Shown one piece after another: positions 1 through 9,957 of a stretch of DNA of 52,489 nt (its first letter is position 1; every line of letters begins with the position of its first letter). Source of the stretch: Hyphomicrobiales bacterium (GTDB lineage Bacteria; Pseudomonadota; Alphaproteobacteria; Rhizobiales; Beijerinckiaceae); assembly GCA_027483795.1 (NCBI GenBank), contig JAIXTT010000096.1, positions 1 to 52,489 on the forward strand, written 5' to 3'. The translations under genes were made by a program, and so were the position numbers. The notes below the pieces were generated by a model. That model searched no databases and was not told where the DNA came from. It was given only the letters and a program-made list of their open reading frames with translations.

Positions 1-639
1 ATCGACGGCAAGGGCGTTCTGAACAACCGCATCAGCGAATACCTGTTCCAGAACCTCAACGACATGGGCGTGCCGACGCACTTCATCCGCCGCCTCAACA
101 TGCGCGAACAGCTGATCCGCGAGGTCGAGATCATTCCGCTCGAGGTCGTGGTGCGCAACATCGCCGCCGGCTCGCTGGCCAAGAAGCTCGGCATCGAGGA
201 AGGCACGCAATTGCCGCGCTCGATCATCGAATTCTATTACAAGAACGACGCGCTCAACGACCCGATGGTGTCGGAAGAGCACATCACCGCCTTCGGCTGG
301 GCCACGCCGCAGGAGATCGACGACATCATGGCGCTGGCGATCCGCGTCAACGATTTCCTGTCGGGTCTCTTCCTCGGCGTCGGCATCCGTCTCGTCGACT
401 TCAAGATGGAATGCGGAAGGCTCTGGGAAGGCGACATGATGCGCATCGTCGTCGCCGACGAGATCTCCCCGGACTCCTGCCGGCTCTGGGACATCAAATC
501 CGCCGACAAGCTCGACAAGGACCGGTTCCGTCGCGACATGGGCGGCCTCGTGGAGGCCTATTCCGAGGTCGCACGCCGTCTCGGCATCATGTCCGAGAAC
601 GAGCCGCCGGCGGGCGCCGGGCCGAAGCTCGTGAAATGA
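1..639 (+). CDS. purC: Phosphoribosylaminoimidazole-succinocarboxamide synthase (SAICAR synthase), 5' end cut by the window
   Basis: PurC joins aspartate to CAIR using ATP in de novo purine synthesis. The reading frame is open from base 1 with no start in the window, so the gene begins upstream. About 212 residues are visible, and roughly 40 N-terminal residues should be missing compared with the usual ~254. Family features seen are [18 protein letters not shown], the [11 protein letters not shown] stretch, the [10 protein letters not shown]-like segment and [12 protein letters not shown] near the C-terminus, which are typical SAICAR synthase blocks. The first internal Met (base 64) is inside the conserved domain and is not the start. 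It is followed by purS, purQ and later purL on the same strand, as in other alphaproteobacteria. Confidence 0.96.
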   Translation: MDGKGVLNNRISEYLFQNLNDMGVPTHFIRRLNMREQLIREVEIIPLEVVVRNIAAGSLAKKLGIEEGTQLPRSIIEFYYKNDALNDPMVSEEHITAFGWATPQEIDDIMALAIRVNDFLSGLFLGVGIRLVDFKMECGRLWEGDMMRIVVADEISPDSCRLWDIKSADKLDKDRFRRDMGGLVEAYSEVARRLGIMSENEPPAGAGPKLVK

Positions 640-678
640 CCCCTTCGGCGCGTTGAGCGCCGGAGAAAATCACGTTAG

Positions 679-714
679 ACGGGGGCCGGGGCGCGAACCC
701 TTCCGCCCCCGTTT
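679..714 (+). terminator. GC-rich hairpin followed by a short T run between purC and purS
   Basis: An 8-bp perfect stem (bases 679-686 pairing with 705-712) encloses an 18-base loop and is followed by TT and then CC. It lies 40 bases after purC and 20 bases before purS. It could be a weak intrinsic terminator or attenuator, or only an mRNA-stabilising hairpin. The T tract is poor. Confidence 0.4.
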
Positions 715-733
715 CCATTTCGGCGGAGATCCC

Positions 734-976
734 ATGAAAGCCCGCGTCACCGTCACCCTGAAGAACGGCGTTCTGGATCCCCAGGGCAAGGCGATCGAAG
801 GCGCGCTGAAGTCGCTCGGGATCGACGGCGTCGGCTCCGTGCGTCAGGGCAAGGTCTTCGACATCGAGCTCGCGGGATCCGACAAGGCCGCGGCGGAGTC
901 GGCGCTGAAGACGGCCTGCGAGAAACTGCTCGCCAATACCGTGATCGAGAATTACCGCATCGACATCGCGGGCTGA
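734..976 (+). CDS. purS: Phosphoribosylformylglycinamidine synthase subunit PurS
   Basis: An 80-residue small subunit of the three-part FGAM synthase (PurS, PurQ, PurL), which bridges the glutaminase PurQ and the synthetase PurL. The protein starts MKARVTVTLKNGVLDPQGKA and carries the LKSLGIDGVGSVRQGKVFDIEL block typical of the family, at full family length. The open frame extends upstream to 653. The ATG at 734 is preferred because a GGAG motif lies at about 725-728 and the product then matches the family N-terminus. The gene ends 9 bases before purQ, consistent with co-transcription. Confidence 0.96.
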   Translation: MKARVTVTLKNGVLDPQGKAIEGALKSLGIDGVGSVRQGKVFDIELAGSDKAAAESALKTACEKLLANTVIENYRIDIAG

Positions 977-985
977 GGGATCGCC

Positions 986-1672
986 ATGAAATCCGCCGTC
1001 ATCGTCTTTCCGGGGTCGAACCGCGAGCAGGACGTGATCCGGGCGCTGCGGGTCGGCGCGGGCCATGAGCCCGTGAAGGTCTGGCACGCCGATACGGAAC
1101 TGCCGGCCGGTACCGATCTCGTGGTGTTGCCGGGCGGGTTCAGCTACGGCGATTATCTGCGCTGCGGCGCGATCGCGGGCCGCGCGGCGATCATGGATGC
1201 GGTCCGCGCCCATGCCGCGCGCGGCGGTCTCGTGCTCGGCATCTGCAACGGCTTCCAGATCCTCGTCGAGTCGGGCCTGCTGCCGGGCATTCTCATGCGC
1301 AACCGGGATCTCCGCTTCATCTGCCGGATGCAGCATCTCAAGGTCGAGCGGACCGATACGGCCTTCACCCGCGCCTATGCGCCCGGTCAGGTGATCGAGG
1401 TCGCCATCGCGCACGGCGAGGGCAATTACGAGGCCGACGAAGAGACGATCCGTCGGCTCGAGGACGAGGGCCGCGTGATCTTCCGCTATTGTGACGCGGA
1501 GGGGCGCGTCGGCGGTAAGGCGAACCCGAACGGTTCCACCCACGACATCGCCGGCATCTGCTCGGAAGGGCGCAACGTCCTCGGCATGATGCCGCATCCC
1601 GAGAATCTCGTGGAAGATCTGGTCGGCGGAGTCGACGGTCTGGGCTTGTTCCGGAGCCTCAGGGCCGCTTGA
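986..1672 (+). CDS. purQ: Phosphoribosylformylglycinamidine synthase, glutaminase subunit PurQ
   Basis: A class I glutamine amidotransferase of 228 residues that supplies ammonia to PurL. The nucleophile Cys87 lies in GICNGFQ, the oxyanion-region block [15 protein letters not shown] is at about 50-64, and the His204/Glu206 pair is in MMPHPEN. The length is normal for the short PurQ that works with PurS and small PurL. Its last 14 bases overlap, tail to tail, the 3' end of a TadG-like gene on the other strand. That gene separates it from purL, an arrangement that breaks the usual continuous purSQL operon. Confidence 0.97.
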   Translation: MKSAVIVFPGSNREQDVIRALRVGAGHEPVKVWHADTELPAGTDLVVLPGGFSYGDYLRCGAIAGRAAIMDAVRAHAARGGLVLGICNGFQILVESGLLPGILMRNRDLRFICRMQHLKVERTDTAFTRAYAPGQVIEVAIAHGEGNYEADEETIRRLEDEGRVIFRYCDAEGRVGGKANPNGSTHDIAGICSEGRNVLGMMPHPENLVEDLVGGVDGLGLFRSLRAA

Positions 1673-3044
1673 CGTATCTTTCCTCCGCGCGTCGAGGGAG
1701 AGCGGCGGGCTCGCTCGTGCCCAAAATCTCATGGACCACCGCGCGTGCGGTGATCGCGGCATTGTTCGCGTCGATCGTCGCCGGCGAATCGACCACGCGC
1801 GCGACCTCCCTGCAGCCCGCGGGCATCGTCCCGAGCCGCCCGCCGACATCGACGATCACGAGGCGCAGCGGCAGATCGGGGAATTCTCCAAAGACCTCGG
1901 TGCCGTCCTTCTTTCTCTTGCGCTTGTTCCGCCTCTTCAGCGCCGCCCCCTCGATGCAGGCGTTCTCCAGCGCCTGCGCAAACAGCGTGGAATTGCCCGT
2001 GGCTCCCGTCGCGCCCGTCTCGCAGAAGCGATTGTCCCGCTCGAAGGCTCCGTCGGAACGGGCGCGGGCGGAATGCGGACCGTCCACGATGAGGACGACG
2101 GCCGCCTCGTTCTCGGTCGGGTCGAGATCGATGATCTGATCATAGGCCGCGACGAGGCCGAGCGTGATGTTCCGGCAACCGCCGTGGCGAAGGCCCGTGG
2201 TCTGCAGAAGTCGCCGGGCGACATAGGTCTGGAACGCGTCGGCCTCTTCGTTCAGGCGATTGCGCTCGACGGGATCGGGTACCAGAGCTGCCGCCGGACG
2301 TCCGATCGGGCGCGGCGGGGCCAGTTCCGGCACGGCCGAACTCGTGGCCGAGTTGATCGAGCAGCGCATTCTCGGGAAGTCGCCCGTTCCCGTGGCGCGG
2401 GGCTCGTCCGCCGCCGTGCGGTTCCGGATGCAGGCTTCGTTGCCGTTGTCGGGCAGGATCCGGATCTGCTGATTGAAGGGCACGAACCCGACGCGTATGC
2501 GATGATCCGATTCGAGGCGCTGGCGGAGATCGGCGACGATCGCCGCCGCGAGCAGGCGGCTTGCCGGCGGCGTGCCGTGGACCGTATCGAGCCGCGGCTT
2601 CGCGGTCGAGGAGGCGATCGGAAAGGCGAGCGAGACCGTCACCTCCTTCAGCGGCGCCCTTTCGGTCACCCTGACGTCGTAACGGCCCATCAGGCCCGCA
2701 TCCATGCGGCCCGTGACGGTGACGACGACGGTCGCGCCCGTCCGCTCGGCCGTCGGCACGAGGACGAGCCCCGTGCGGGGCCGAAGGGCCGCGTCGAAGG
2801 CCGCCCGGGCGGCGGCGTTCACGTCCTCCGTCCGCGACCAGTCGAGCCGGCTCTGCGCAAGTTGGAAGGCCGTGGAACGGGCGGCGTTGCGCACCGTACG
2901 GTCGAGGCTCGAGAATTCCGCGAGATTGTTGATCGCGAAGATCATCACGAAGAAGCCGCCCAGAACCGTGAAGGCGAAGATCGCGGTGACGGCGCCCCTG
3001 CGGTCCGAGGCGAAACGCCGGAAACGGCCATGACGAAACGACAT
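1659..3044 (-). CDS. TadE/TadG-like pilus-assembly-type membrane protein with a vWA-like C-terminal half
   Basis: About 461 residues when started at the ATG at 3044 ([18 protein letters not shown]). This is the typical TadE/TadG opening: a basic stretch, then a hydrophobic segment (about residues 17-40, [20 protein letters not shown]) that anchors a mostly extracytoplasmic protein. The C-terminal half has a vWA-like strand-loop ([17 protein letters not shown]) and several cysteines, resembling TadG proteins that carry a von Willebrand factor A domain. The open frame continues to 3185, but the longer start adds a basic non-conserved tail. No other tad/cpa genes are nearby, so a pilus role is not supported by context. 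The gene lies between purQ and purL on the opposite strand, and its last bases overlap purQ. Confidence 0.72.
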   Translation of the reverse strand: MSFRHGRFRRFASDRRGAVTAIFAFTVLGGFFVMIFAINNLAEFSSLDRTVRNAARSTAFQLAQSRLDWSRTEDVNAAARAAFDAALRPRTGLVLVPTAERTGATVVVTVTGRMDAGLMGRYDVRVTERAPLKEVTVSLAFPIASSTAKPRLDTVHGTPPASRLLAAAIVADLRQRLESDHRIRVGFVPFNQQIRILPDNGNEACIRNRTAADEPRATGTGDFPRMRCSINSATSSAVPELAPPRPIGRPAAALVPDPVERNRLNEEADAFQTYVARRLLQTTGLRHGGCRNITLGLVAAYDQIIDLDPTENEAAVVLIVDGPHSARARSDGAFERDNRFCETGATGATGNSTLFAQALENACIEGAALKRRNKRKRKKDGTEVFGEFPDLPLRLVIVDVGGRLGTMPAGCREVARVVDSPATIDANNAAITARAVVHEILGTSEPAALPRRAEERYVKRP

Positions 3045-3217
3045 TCCGCACAATCTCTCTCTGACAATGACTGCAAATCTACCGGCAATCTCCTCGCTTG
3101 TCTTCTTGCCGGAGGTTGCGGGCCGACGTGCATCCCGGGCTTCGGCGATTGATTTCCGACGCGCCAGCCGATATCCGGCGGTCACCGTCTTCCTCCCTCC
3201 GCGCCCGGAGTTCCGGC

Positions 3218-5443
3218 ATGATTCCGAACAGCGTCGCCGTCACGCCCGAACTGGTCGCCGAACACGGGCTGAAGCCCGACGAATACGAGCGGATCCTCGC
3301 GCTGATCGGTCGCGAACCGACGCTGACCGAACTCGGCATCTTCTCCGCGATGTGGAACGAGCACTGCTCCTACAAATCGTCCCGCCTCCATCTGAAGACG
3401 CTGCCGACCTCCGCGCCTTGGGTGATTCAGGGGCCGGGCGAGAATGCGGGCGTCATCGACATCGGCGACGGCATGGCCTGCGTCTTCAAGATGGAGAGCC
3501 ACAACCATCCGAGCTTCATCGAGCCCTATCAGGGAGCCACGACGGGCGTGGGCGGCATTCTGCGCGACGTCTTCACCATGGGCGCCAGGCCGATCGCGGC
3601 GCTGAACGCGCTGCGCTTCGGCTCGCCCGACCATCCCAAGACCCGCCATCTCGTGGCGGGCGTCGTCGCGGGCATCGGCGGCTACGGCAATTCCTTCGGC
3701 GTGCCGACGGTCGGCGGGCAGACGGGCTTTCACACGCGCTATGACGGCAACATCCTCGTCAACGCCATGGCGGTCGGCATCGCCAAGGCCGACGAGATCT
3801 TCTACGCCAAGGCCACGGGCGTCGGGAACCCGATCGTCTATCTCGGCTCCAAGACCGGCCGCGACGGCATCCACGGCGCGTCCATGGCCTCGGCGGCCTT
3901 CGACGACAAGTCCGAGGAGAAGCGTCCGACCGTGCAGGTCGGCGACCCCTTTGCGGAGAAGCTCCTGCTCGAGGCCTGCCTCGAACTGATGACCACGGGT
4001 TCCGTGATCGCCATTCAGGACATGGGTGCGGCCGGCCTCACCTGCTCCGCCGTCGAGATGGGCGCCAAGGGCGATCTCGGCATCGAACTCCATCTCGAAA
4101 ACGTCCCCTGCCGCGAAGAGGGCATGACGGCCTACGAGATGATGCTGTCCGAAAGCCAGGAGCGCATGCTCATGGTGCTCGACCCCGCCAAAGAGAAGCA
4201 GGCGGAAGCGATCTTCCGGAAATGGGGTCTCGACTTCGCGATCGTCGGCTACACCACCGACACGCTCCGCTTCGTCGTCAAGCATCACGGCGAACTCATG
4301 GCCGACCTTCCGATCAAGGAATTGGGCGACGAGGCGCCGCTCTATGATCGGCCCCATGTCGCGTCCGCTCCGCCCGCCGTCGTTCCGGCCGAAAGCGTCG
4401 TGCCGCCGATGGCGACGGGCGACGCCCTCGTCCGTCTCGTCGGCACGCCCGACCTCTGCTCCAAGCGCTGGATCTGGGAGCAGTACGACCATCTGATCCT
4501 CGGCAATACCGTGCAGAAGCCCGGCGGCGACGCGGCGATCGTGCGCGTGCTCGACGGCCCCAAGGGCCTCGCGATGACCTGCGACGTGACCCCGCGCTAT
4601 TGCGAGGCCGACCCCGTCGAAGGCGGCCGGCAGGCGGTGGCCGAGGCGTGGCGCAACATCACCGCCGTCGGCGGTCTTCCGCTCGCGGTCACCGACAATC
4701 TCAATTTCGGCAATCCCGAGCGCCCGCAGGTCATGGGCCGCTTCGTCGGCTGCATCCGCGGCATCGGCGAGGCCTGTCGCGCCCTCGACTTTCCCGTCGT
4801 CTCGGGCAACGTCTCGCTCTACAACGAGACCAACGGCGTCGGCATTCTCCCGACCCCCACGATCGGCGGCGTCGGCATCATCGACGACGTGCATGTCCAT
4901 GCCACCCTCGCCTTCAAGGTCGAAGGCGAGACGATCGTGCTGGTCGGCGAGACGAAGGGTCATGTCGGGCAATCGGTCTGGCTGCGCGACGTCTGCGGCC
5001 GGGAGGAGGGTTCGCCCCCGCCCGTCGACCTCGCCGCCGAGCGCCGCAACGGCGATTTCGTGCGCGGACTCATCCGTTCGAAGCGCGTGAAGACCGTGCA
5101 CGATCTGTCCGACGGCGGCCTCGCCGTCGCGCTGGCGGAGATGGCCATGGCCGGACGCATCGGCGCGAAGGTCACGGCCCCCGCGGGCGCGCCCGTCGCG
5201 CACGGCTTCTGGTTCGGCGAGGATCAGGCCCGCTACGTCCTGACGGCGTCGAAGGCGGAAGCCGAGCGGATCATGGCCGAGGCCGAGGCGGCGGGCGTTC
5301 CGGCCGTCGTGATCGGTACGACCGGAGGCGACGCGTTGACCCTCGGCGACGAGGCCCCCATATCGATCGACAAGCTGCGCCGTGCCCATGAGGATTGGCT
5401 GCCGCACTACATGACGGGCCCCGAAGCGATCGCGGCGGCCTGA
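3218..5443 (+). CDS. purL: Phosphoribosylformylglycinamidine synthase subunit PurL (small type)
   Basis: The ATP-dependent synthetase subunit of FGAM synthase, 741 residues, the size of the small PurL that needs PurS and PurQ. Near the N-terminus is [12 protein letters not shown] (the conserved His loop), then [20 protein letters not shown], and in the second half [18 protein letters not shown] and [16 protein letters not shown], all AIRS/PurL family blocks. The open frame reaches back to 3098. The ATG at 3218 is chosen because GGAG lies at 3207-3210 and [12 protein letters not shown] matches family N-termini. Because an opposite-strand gene lies upstream, purL probably needs a promoter in 3045-3217. 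I see no convincing one there. Confidence 0.97.
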   Translation: MIPNSVAVTPELVAEHGLKPDEYERILALIGREPTLTELGIFSAMWNEHCSYKSSRLHLKTLPTSAPWVIQGPGENAGVIDIGDGMACVFKMESHNHPSFIEPYQGATTGVGGILRDVFTMGARPIAALNALRFGSPDHPKTRHLVAGVVAGIGGYGNSFGVPTVGGQTGFHTRYDGNILVNAMAVGIAKADEIFYAKATGVGNPIVYLGSKTGRDGIHGASMASAAFDDKSEEKRPTVQVGDPFAEKLLLEACLELMTTGSVIAIQDMGAAGLTCSAVEMGAKGDLGIELHLENVPCREEGMTAYEMMLSESQERMLMVLDPAKEKQAEAIFRKWGLDFAIVGYTTDTLRFVVKHHGELMADLPIKELGDEAPLYDRPHVASAPPAVVPAESVVPPMATGDALVRLVGTPDLCSKRWIWEQYDHLILGNTVQKPGGDAAIVRVLDGPKGLAMTCDVTPRYCEADPVEGGRQAVAEAWRNITAVGGLPLAVTDNLNFGNPERPQVMGRFVGCIRGIGEACRALDFPVVSGNVSLYNETNGVGILPTPTIGGVGIIDDVHVHATLAFKVEGETIVLVGETKGHVGQSVWLRDVCGREEGSPPPVDLAAERRNGDFVRGLIRSKRVKTVHDLSDGGLAVALAEMAMAGRIGAKVTAPAGAPVAHGFWFGEDQARYVLTASKAEAERIMAEAEAAGVPAVVIGTTGGDALTLGDEAPISIDKLRRAHEDWLPHYMTGPEAIAAA

Positions 5444-5456
5444 GGAGAACGCGACC

Positions 5457-5693
5457 ATGGCGATGCAAGCCGCCGACATCGAGCGGATGATCAAGGAAGC
5501 CCTGCCCGACGCGACCGTCGAGATCCGCGATCTCGCGGGCGACGGCGACCATTACGCCGCGACGGTCGTGTCGTCCGCCTTCAAGGGCAAGACGCGCGTC
5601 CAGCAGCACCAGTTGGTCTATGCTGCGCTGAAGGGGAATATGGGCGGCGTGCTGCACGCTCTTGCCTTGACGACCTCCGCGCCGCAAGACTGA
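5457..5693 (+). CDS. BolA family protein
   Basis: A 78-residue BolA-fold protein. The family pairs with monothiol glutaredoxins to handle Fe-S clusters, and the next gene is exactly such a glutaredoxin. Seen are the [20 protein letters not shown] helix-strand, the [29 protein letters not shown] core with the invariant His-containing block, and the C-terminal GGVLHALAL segment. It starts 13 bases after purL with GGAGAA just upstream. A second in-frame Met two codons on is a possible alternative start. It resembles the YrbA/BolA2-like short type rather than the E. coli BolA morphogene. Confidence 0.92.
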   Translation: MAMQAADIERMIKEALPDATVEIRDLAGDGDHYAATVVSSAFKGKTRVQQHQLVYAALKGNMGGVLHALALTTSAPQD

Positions 5694-5746
5694 TCGGACA
5701 GACGACAACGGCGCGCCTTGACCGCGCACGAGAGCAGGACCGAACG

Positions 5747-6085
5747 ATGAGCATTCAGGACACCATCCGGAACGAGATCGAGACCAACGACGTCGTGCTG
5801 TTCATGAAGGGAACGCCCCAGTTCCCCATGTGCGGCTTCTCCGGCCAGGTCGTGCAGATCCTCGATTATGTGGGCGTGCCCTATAAGGGCATCAACGTTC
5901 TCGAGTCCGACGCCGTCCGCCAGGGCATCAAGGACTTCTCCAACTGGCCGACGATCCCGCAGCTCTACGTGAAGGGCGAGTTCGTCGGCGGTTGCGACAT
6001 CGTCCGCGAAATGTTCCAGTCGGGCGAACTGCAGAGCCACATGACGGAAAAGGGCCTAGCGGTGAAGACGCCCGCCAAGGCCTGA
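5747..6085 (+). CDS. grxD: Monothiol glutaredoxin, Grx4 family
   Basis: A 112-residue single-domain glutaredoxin with the CGFS active site (Cys29 in PMCGFSGQ), the hallmark of the Fe-S-cluster-binding monothiol class. [20 protein letters not shown] supplies the cis-Pro loop and GG motif that bind glutathione. It follows bolA by 53 bases, the conserved bolA-grxD partnership, and probably forms a [2Fe-2S] heterocomplex with it. A strong intrinsic terminator lies 27 bases downstream, so the pur-bolA-grxD transcript likely ends here. Confidence 0.96.
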   Translation: MSIQDTIRNEIETNDVVLFMKGTPQFPMCGFSGQVVQILDYVGVPYKGINVLESDAVRQGIKDFSNWPTIPQLYVKGEFVGGCDIVREMFQSGELQSHMTEKGLAVKTPAKA

Positions 6086-6112
6086 GCGGCTGCGCGGCCG
6101 CATGCTTCGAAG

Positions 6113-6135
6113 GGCCGCCTCCGGGCGGCCTTTTT
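6113..6135 (+). terminator. Intrinsic terminator after grxD
   Basis: A perfect 7-bp GC stem (GGCCGCC at 6113-6119 with GGCGGCC at 6124-6130) and a 4-base loop are followed directly by TTTTT (6131-6135). It sits between the convergent grxD and tlpA-like genes and would end the grxD transcript. Confidence 0.85.
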
Positions 6136-6172
6136 CGTCGAGGGGTCACGCGAGCAAAAGACCAAGACCCGC

Positions 6173-6805
6173 TCACCCGCCGACCGCGGCACGGATCAGC
6201 TTGATCGCGTCCTCGGAATCCCATTTCGCGGGGCCCGCCATTTCGCCGAGCACGCAGCCCTCGCGGTCGACGAGGATCGTCGTCGGCAGCCCGGTGACCT
6301 TCCCCGCGCCGCGCAGCTGCTGAAACACCTTGCCCTCGGGATCGGTCCGCAGCGCCAGCGAGGCGATGCCCGTCTCCGTCAGCCAGCGCGGCACGCGGTC
6401 GAGATTGCGCGTGTCCATGTTGAGCGCGAGCACTTCGAAATCCTTGCCGCCGAAATTCTTCTGCAGCGCGTCGAGCGCCGGCATCTCCTCCCGGCAGGGC
6501 GCGCACCAGGTCGCCCAGAGATTGAAGAGCACGACCCGCCCCTTGAGGTCGCTCAGCCTGCCGCCGCCCTCCGGCGTCGTGAAGGCGAAGTCGACGAGCG
6601 GTTCGGGCGTCTTCGTCATCCGCAACGCGGCGACTTCGCCCTTGGCGAAGGGCGCGGTCCGTTGCGCGACCGCGGCGGAACCGGCGCAGGCTGCGGCGGA
6701 GCGATTGCCGGCGGAGGGCTTCGTCCCGTATAGGACGCCCGCGACGAGGCCCGCGCCCGCAAGGACGACGACGGCCGTGAGAAGAAGAATGCGGCTGCGG
6801 GACAT
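6173..6805 (-). CDS. TlpA-type membrane-anchored thioredoxin-like reductase
   Basis: A 210-residue periplasmic thioredoxin-fold protein. An N-terminal membrane anchor (about residues 6-26) is followed by a TlpA/ResA-like domain whose redox motif is WCAPC (Cys101, Cys104). The cis-Pro loop is in [14 protein letters not shown]. In rhizobia TlpA is needed for cytochrome oxidase maturation; that role here is inference from family. The open frame runs on to 7999 through the antisense of argH. The ATG at 6805 is chosen because it opens the signal anchor, leaving only 30 bases to the divergent argH. The tlpA/argH divergent pair is common in Rhizobiales. Confidence 0.92.
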   Translation of the reverse strand: MSRSRILLLTAVVVLAGAGLVAGVLYGTKPSAGNRSAAACAGSAAVAQRTAPFAKGEVAALRMTKTPEPLVDFAFTTPEGGGRLSDLKGRVVLFNLWATWCAPCREEMPALDALQKNFGGKDFEVLALNMDTRNLDRVPRWLTETGIASLALRTDPEGKVFQQLRGAGKVTGLPTTILVDREGCVLGEMAGPAKWDSEDAIKLIRAAVGG

Positions 6806-6835
6806 CGGGTCTCCGGCCCGCTCGGGGGCGTTGGC

Positions 6836-8242
6836 ATGAGCAACAAGATGTGGGGCGGACGCTTCGAAAGCGCACCCGCCGCGATCATGGAAGAAATCAA
6901 CGCCTCGATCGATTTCGACAAGACCCTTTGGCGTCAGGACATCCGCGGCTCTCGCGCGCATCTCGCGATGCTCGCTGCGCGGGGCATCGTGACGGAAGCG
7001 GATGCGGGCGCGATCATGGCCGGGCTCGGCAAGGTCGAGGCGGAGATCGAGCGCGGCGACTTCACCTTCACCCGCGCGCTCGAAGACATCCATATGAACG
7101 TCGAGTCGCGGCTCGCGGAGATCGTCGGTCCCGCCGCCGGACGCCTCCACACCGCCCGCTCGCGCAACGATCAGGTCGCCACCGACATGCGGCTCTGGGT
7201 GCGCGACACGGTCGACGACCTCTCCGCCCAGATCCTCGACCTGCAGACCGCGCTCGCCGAGAAGGCGCTGGCCTTCGCGGGGACCGTGATGCCGGGCTTC
7301 ACGCATCTGCAGTCCGCCCAGCCCGTCACCTTCGGCCACCACCTCCTCGCCTATGTCGAGATGCTGGGTCGCGACCGCGGCCGCTTCGCGGACGCCCGCA
7401 AGCGGATGAACGAGTGCCCGCTCGGGGCCGCCGCGCTGGCGGGTACGTCCTTCCCGATCGACCGCTTCGCGACCGCCGCCGCGCTCGGCTTCGATCGCCC
7501 GACCGCCAATTCGCTCGACAGCGTTTCGGACCGCGACTTCGCGCTCGAATCCCTCGCGGCCGCGGCCATCTGCGCCATGCATCTCTCGCGTTTCGCGGAA
7601 GAGATCGTCATCTGGACGACGCCGCAATTCGCCTTCGTGAAGCTTTCGGACGCCTTCACCACGGGCTCCTCGATCATGCCGCAGAAGCGCAACCCCGACG
7701 CGGCGGAACTCGTCCGCGCCAAGGCGGGCCGCATCATCGGCGCGCTGACGGGCCTGCTCGTCGTCATGAAGGGCCTGCCGCTCGCCTATGCGAAGGACAT
7801 GCAGGAGGACAAGGAGGGCACGTTCGACGCGCTGCGCTCGCTCTCCCTCTGCATCGCGGCGACCGCGGGCATGGTGCGCGACATGCGGCCCGACGCGAAG
7901 GTGATGAAGAAGGCCGCGGGCGCGGGCTACGCCACCGCGACCGACCTCGCCGACTGGCTGGTGCGCACGCTGAAGATGCCCTTCCGCGAGGCGCATCACG
8001 TCACGGGCCGGATCGTCGGCCTCGCCTCGGACCGGAACGTCGGCCTCGAAAGGCTGACGCTCGCCGAGATGCAGGGCGTCGAGCCGCGCATCACCGACGA
8101 GATCTTCGCGGTGCTGGGCGTCGACAAGTCGGTCCGGAGCCGCACGAGCTACGGCGGCACCGCTCCGGCGAACGTCCGCGCGCAGGCGCGGCGCGCCCTC
8201 GCCGCACTGAAGAAGGCCGCCGCCAAGACCGCGTCCGCTTGA
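6836..8242 (+). CDS. argH: Argininosuccinate lyase
   Basis: Cleaves argininosuccinate to arginine and fumarate, the last step of arginine synthesis. The protein is 468 residues, normal length. It begins [11 protein letters not shown], as is standard for the family, and holds the fumarase/aspartase-superfamily signature [12 protein letters not shown] near residue 277 with the catalytic Ser. [16 protein letters not shown] at about 103 is another family block. It is divergent from the TlpA-like gene and followed after 37 bases by lptM and lysA, the usual argH-lptM-lysA order. Confidence 0.98.
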   Translation: MSNKMWGGRFESAPAAIMEEINASIDFDKTLWRQDIRGSRAHLAMLAARGIVTEADAGAIMAGLGKVEAEIERGDFTFTRALEDIHMNVESRLAEIVGPAAGRLHTARSRNDQVATDMRLWVRDTVDDLSAQILDLQTALAEKALAFAGTVMPGFTHLQSAQPVTFGHHLLAYVEMLGRDRGRFADARKRMNECPLGAAALAGTSFPIDRFATAAALGFDRPTANSLDSVSDRDFALESLAAAAICAMHLSRFAEEIVIWTTPQFAFVKLSDAFTTGSSIMPQKRNPDAAELVRAKAGRIIGALTGLLVVMKGLPLAYAKDMQEDKEGTFDALRSLSLCIAATAGMVRDMRPDAKVMKKAAGAGYATATDLADWLVRTLKMPFREAHHVTGRIVGLASDRNVGLERLTLAEMQGVEPRITDEIFAVLGVDKSVRSRTSYGGTAPANVRAQARRALAALKKAAAKTASA

Positions 8243-8279
8243 CCCTCAAGTTCCGCTCGCGCCCGGCGCGCGGCGGAGT

Positions 8280-8573
8280 ATGATCCTGCGCGTCTCAGGA
8301 GCCCGTGCCGTGCCCATTCCGTACCGCCCTTTCCCGATCCTCGCGGTCCTGATCCTCGCGACGGCGCTTTCGGCCTGCGGGCGTCGTGGTCCGCTGGAGC
8401 CGCCGCCCCGGGCCGCCGCGCCCGCCGCGAGCGTTCTCGCCGACGAGCCGGAAGCCGCCCCCGCGGGCGAGGCGCTGCCCTCCCTCGCGCCTCCCGTGGC
8501 CGCGGGCGACCGCGGCGGTCGCAAACCGATCGTCGCGCCGAAGCGTCCCTTCATCCTCGATCCGCTGCTCTGA
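8280..8573 (+). CDS. lptM: Small lipoprotein LptM (YifL-like), LPS-translocon maturation chaperone family
   Basis: A 97-residue lipoprotein. A hydrophobic signal of about residues 18-32 ends in the lipobox LSAC with Cys33 as the lipidated residue, followed directly by GRRGPLEPPP. That matches the short conserved LptM motif (Cys-Gly, basic residue, Gly-Pro-Leu). In E. coli this protein helps oxidative maturation of LptD. The rest is Ala/Pro-rich and probably disordered. A GTG at 8310 would also leave an intact signal. Position directly upstream of lysA (10-base gap) is the conserved location of lptM. Confidence 0.82.
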   Translation: MILRVSGARAVPIPYRPFPILAVLILATALSACGRRGPLEPPPRAAAPAASVLADEPEAAPAGEALPSLAPPVAAGDRGGRKPIVAPKRPFILDPLL

Positions 8574-8583
8574 GACCGTTCCC

Positions 8584-9855
8584 ATGCATCATTTCGAACA
8601 TCGCGACGGCGTGATGCACGCCGAGGGGGTCGATCTGCGCCGCATCGCGGCGGAGGTGGGAACGCCCTTCTACTGCTATTCCACGGCCACGCTGGAGCGT
8701 CATTTCCGGGTGTTCTCGGAAGCCTTCGCGGGCATGGACGCTCTCGTCTGCTACGCGATGAAGGCCAATTCGAACCAGGCCGTGCTGAAGACGCTCGCCC
8801 GGTTGGGCGCGGGCATGGACGTGGTCTCCGGCGGCGAACTGCGCCGCGCCCGCGCGGCGGGCGTGCCGGGCTCGAAGATCACCTTTTCGGGCGTCGGCAA
8901 GACGGAGGCCGAAATCGCGCAGGCGCTCGACGAGGACATCCTCTGCTTCAACGTCGAGTCCGAACCCGAACTGCTGAAGCTCTCCGCCATGGCCGCGGCG
9001 CGCGGCAAGCGCGCGCGGATCGCGATCCGCGTGAACCCCGACGTCGACGCCAAGACCCACGCCAAGATTTCGACGGGCAAGTCCGAGAACACGTTCGGCA
9101 TTCCGATCTCGAAGGCGCGGGCGGTCTATCGCGAGGCGGGGGCGCTTCCGGGCATCCTCGTGACCGGCGTCGACATGCATATCGGCAGCCAGATCACCGA
9201 TCTGCAGCCCTTCGACGACGCCTTCGCGCTGCTGCGCGACTTCGTCCACGAACTTCGCGAGGACGGGCACCCGATCGACCATGTCGATCTCGGCGGCGGG
9301 CTGGGCGTGCCTTATCGCGAGGACAACGAGCCCCCTCCGCATCCGGAGCGCTATGCCGAGATCGTGCGCAAGCACACGGCCGATCTCGGCTGCAAGCTCG
9401 TCTTCGAGCCCGGACGCCTGATCGTCGCCAATGCGGGCGTGCTCGTGACCTCGGTCGTCTACGTCAAGGAAGGCGAGGGCAAGAACTTCGTCATCGTCGA
9501 CGCGGCGATGAACGATCTCATCCGCCCGACGCTGTACGAGGCGCATCACGACATCAAGCCGGTGGTGCGGCCCGCCGAAGGCGCGCCGCGGTTCAAGGCC
9601 GACGTCGTCGGTCCCGTCTGCGAGACGGGCGACTATCTCGGCCTCGACCGCGAGATGGCCGCGCCGGCCGCGGGCGATCTCCTCGCCGTGATGACCGCCG
9701 GGGCCTACGGCGCGGTGCAGGCCTGCACCTACAATACCCGCCCCCTCGTCGCCGAAGTGCTGGTGAAGGGCGAGGATTATGCGGTGATCCGTCCGCGCAT
9801 GACCGTCGAAGACCTTCTCGCGCTCGACCGCGTGCCCGGCTGGCTGGAAGGCTGA
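8584..9855 (+). CDS. lysA: Diaminopimelate decarboxylase
   Basis: A PLP-dependent fold-III enzyme that makes lysine from meso-diaminopimelate, 423 residues. The PLP lysine is Lys60 in CYAMKANSNQ. Other family blocks are HIGSQITDLQPF, the glycine loop VDLGGGLGVPY that binds phosphate, EPGRLIVANAGVL, and CETGDYLG with the active-site Cys. The open frame extends back to 8386 inside lptM. The ATG at 8584 is chosen because the protein then starts MHHFEHRDG as in relatives. It follows lptM closely, so the two are likely co-transcribed. Confidence 0.97.
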   Translation: MHHFEHRDGVMHAEGVDLRRIAAEVGTPFYCYSTATLERHFRVFSEAFAGMDALVCYAMKANSNQAVLKTLARLGAGMDVVSGGELRRARAAGVPGSKITFSGVGKTEAEIAQALDEDILCFNVESEPELLKLSAMAAARGKRARIAIRVNPDVDAKTHAKISTGKSENTFGIPISKARAVYREAGALPGILVTGVDMHIGSQITDLQPFDDAFALLRDFVHELREDGHPIDHVDLGGGLGVPYREDNEPPPHPERYAEIVRKHTADLGCKLVFEPGRLIVANAGVLVTSVVYVKEGEGKNFVIVDAAMNDLIRPTLYEAHHDIKPVVRPAEGAPRFKADVVGPVCETGDYLGLDREMAAPAAGDLLAVMTAGAYGAVQACTYNTRPLVAEVLVKGEDYAVIRPRMTVEDLLALDRVPGWLEG

Positions 9856-9957
9856 GGGCGCGGCCCGGTCGCGCGCGGCATCCGGACGCAGATCGCCGCC
9901 GGCCAGAAGGCGCGGGGCGTGCTAGCCTCCGGTTGCGGACTTCTCCGAGGACGAGCG

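Noticed and set aside
3182-5494. Open frame of 770 codons on the minus strand opposite purL
   Set aside because: A composition-driven shadow of purL, whose protein motifs are complete on the plus strand.
6806-7999. Upstream extension of the TlpA-like frame through argH antisense
   Set aside because: The signal anchor starts at 6805, and the extra sequence is an argH shadow without homology features.
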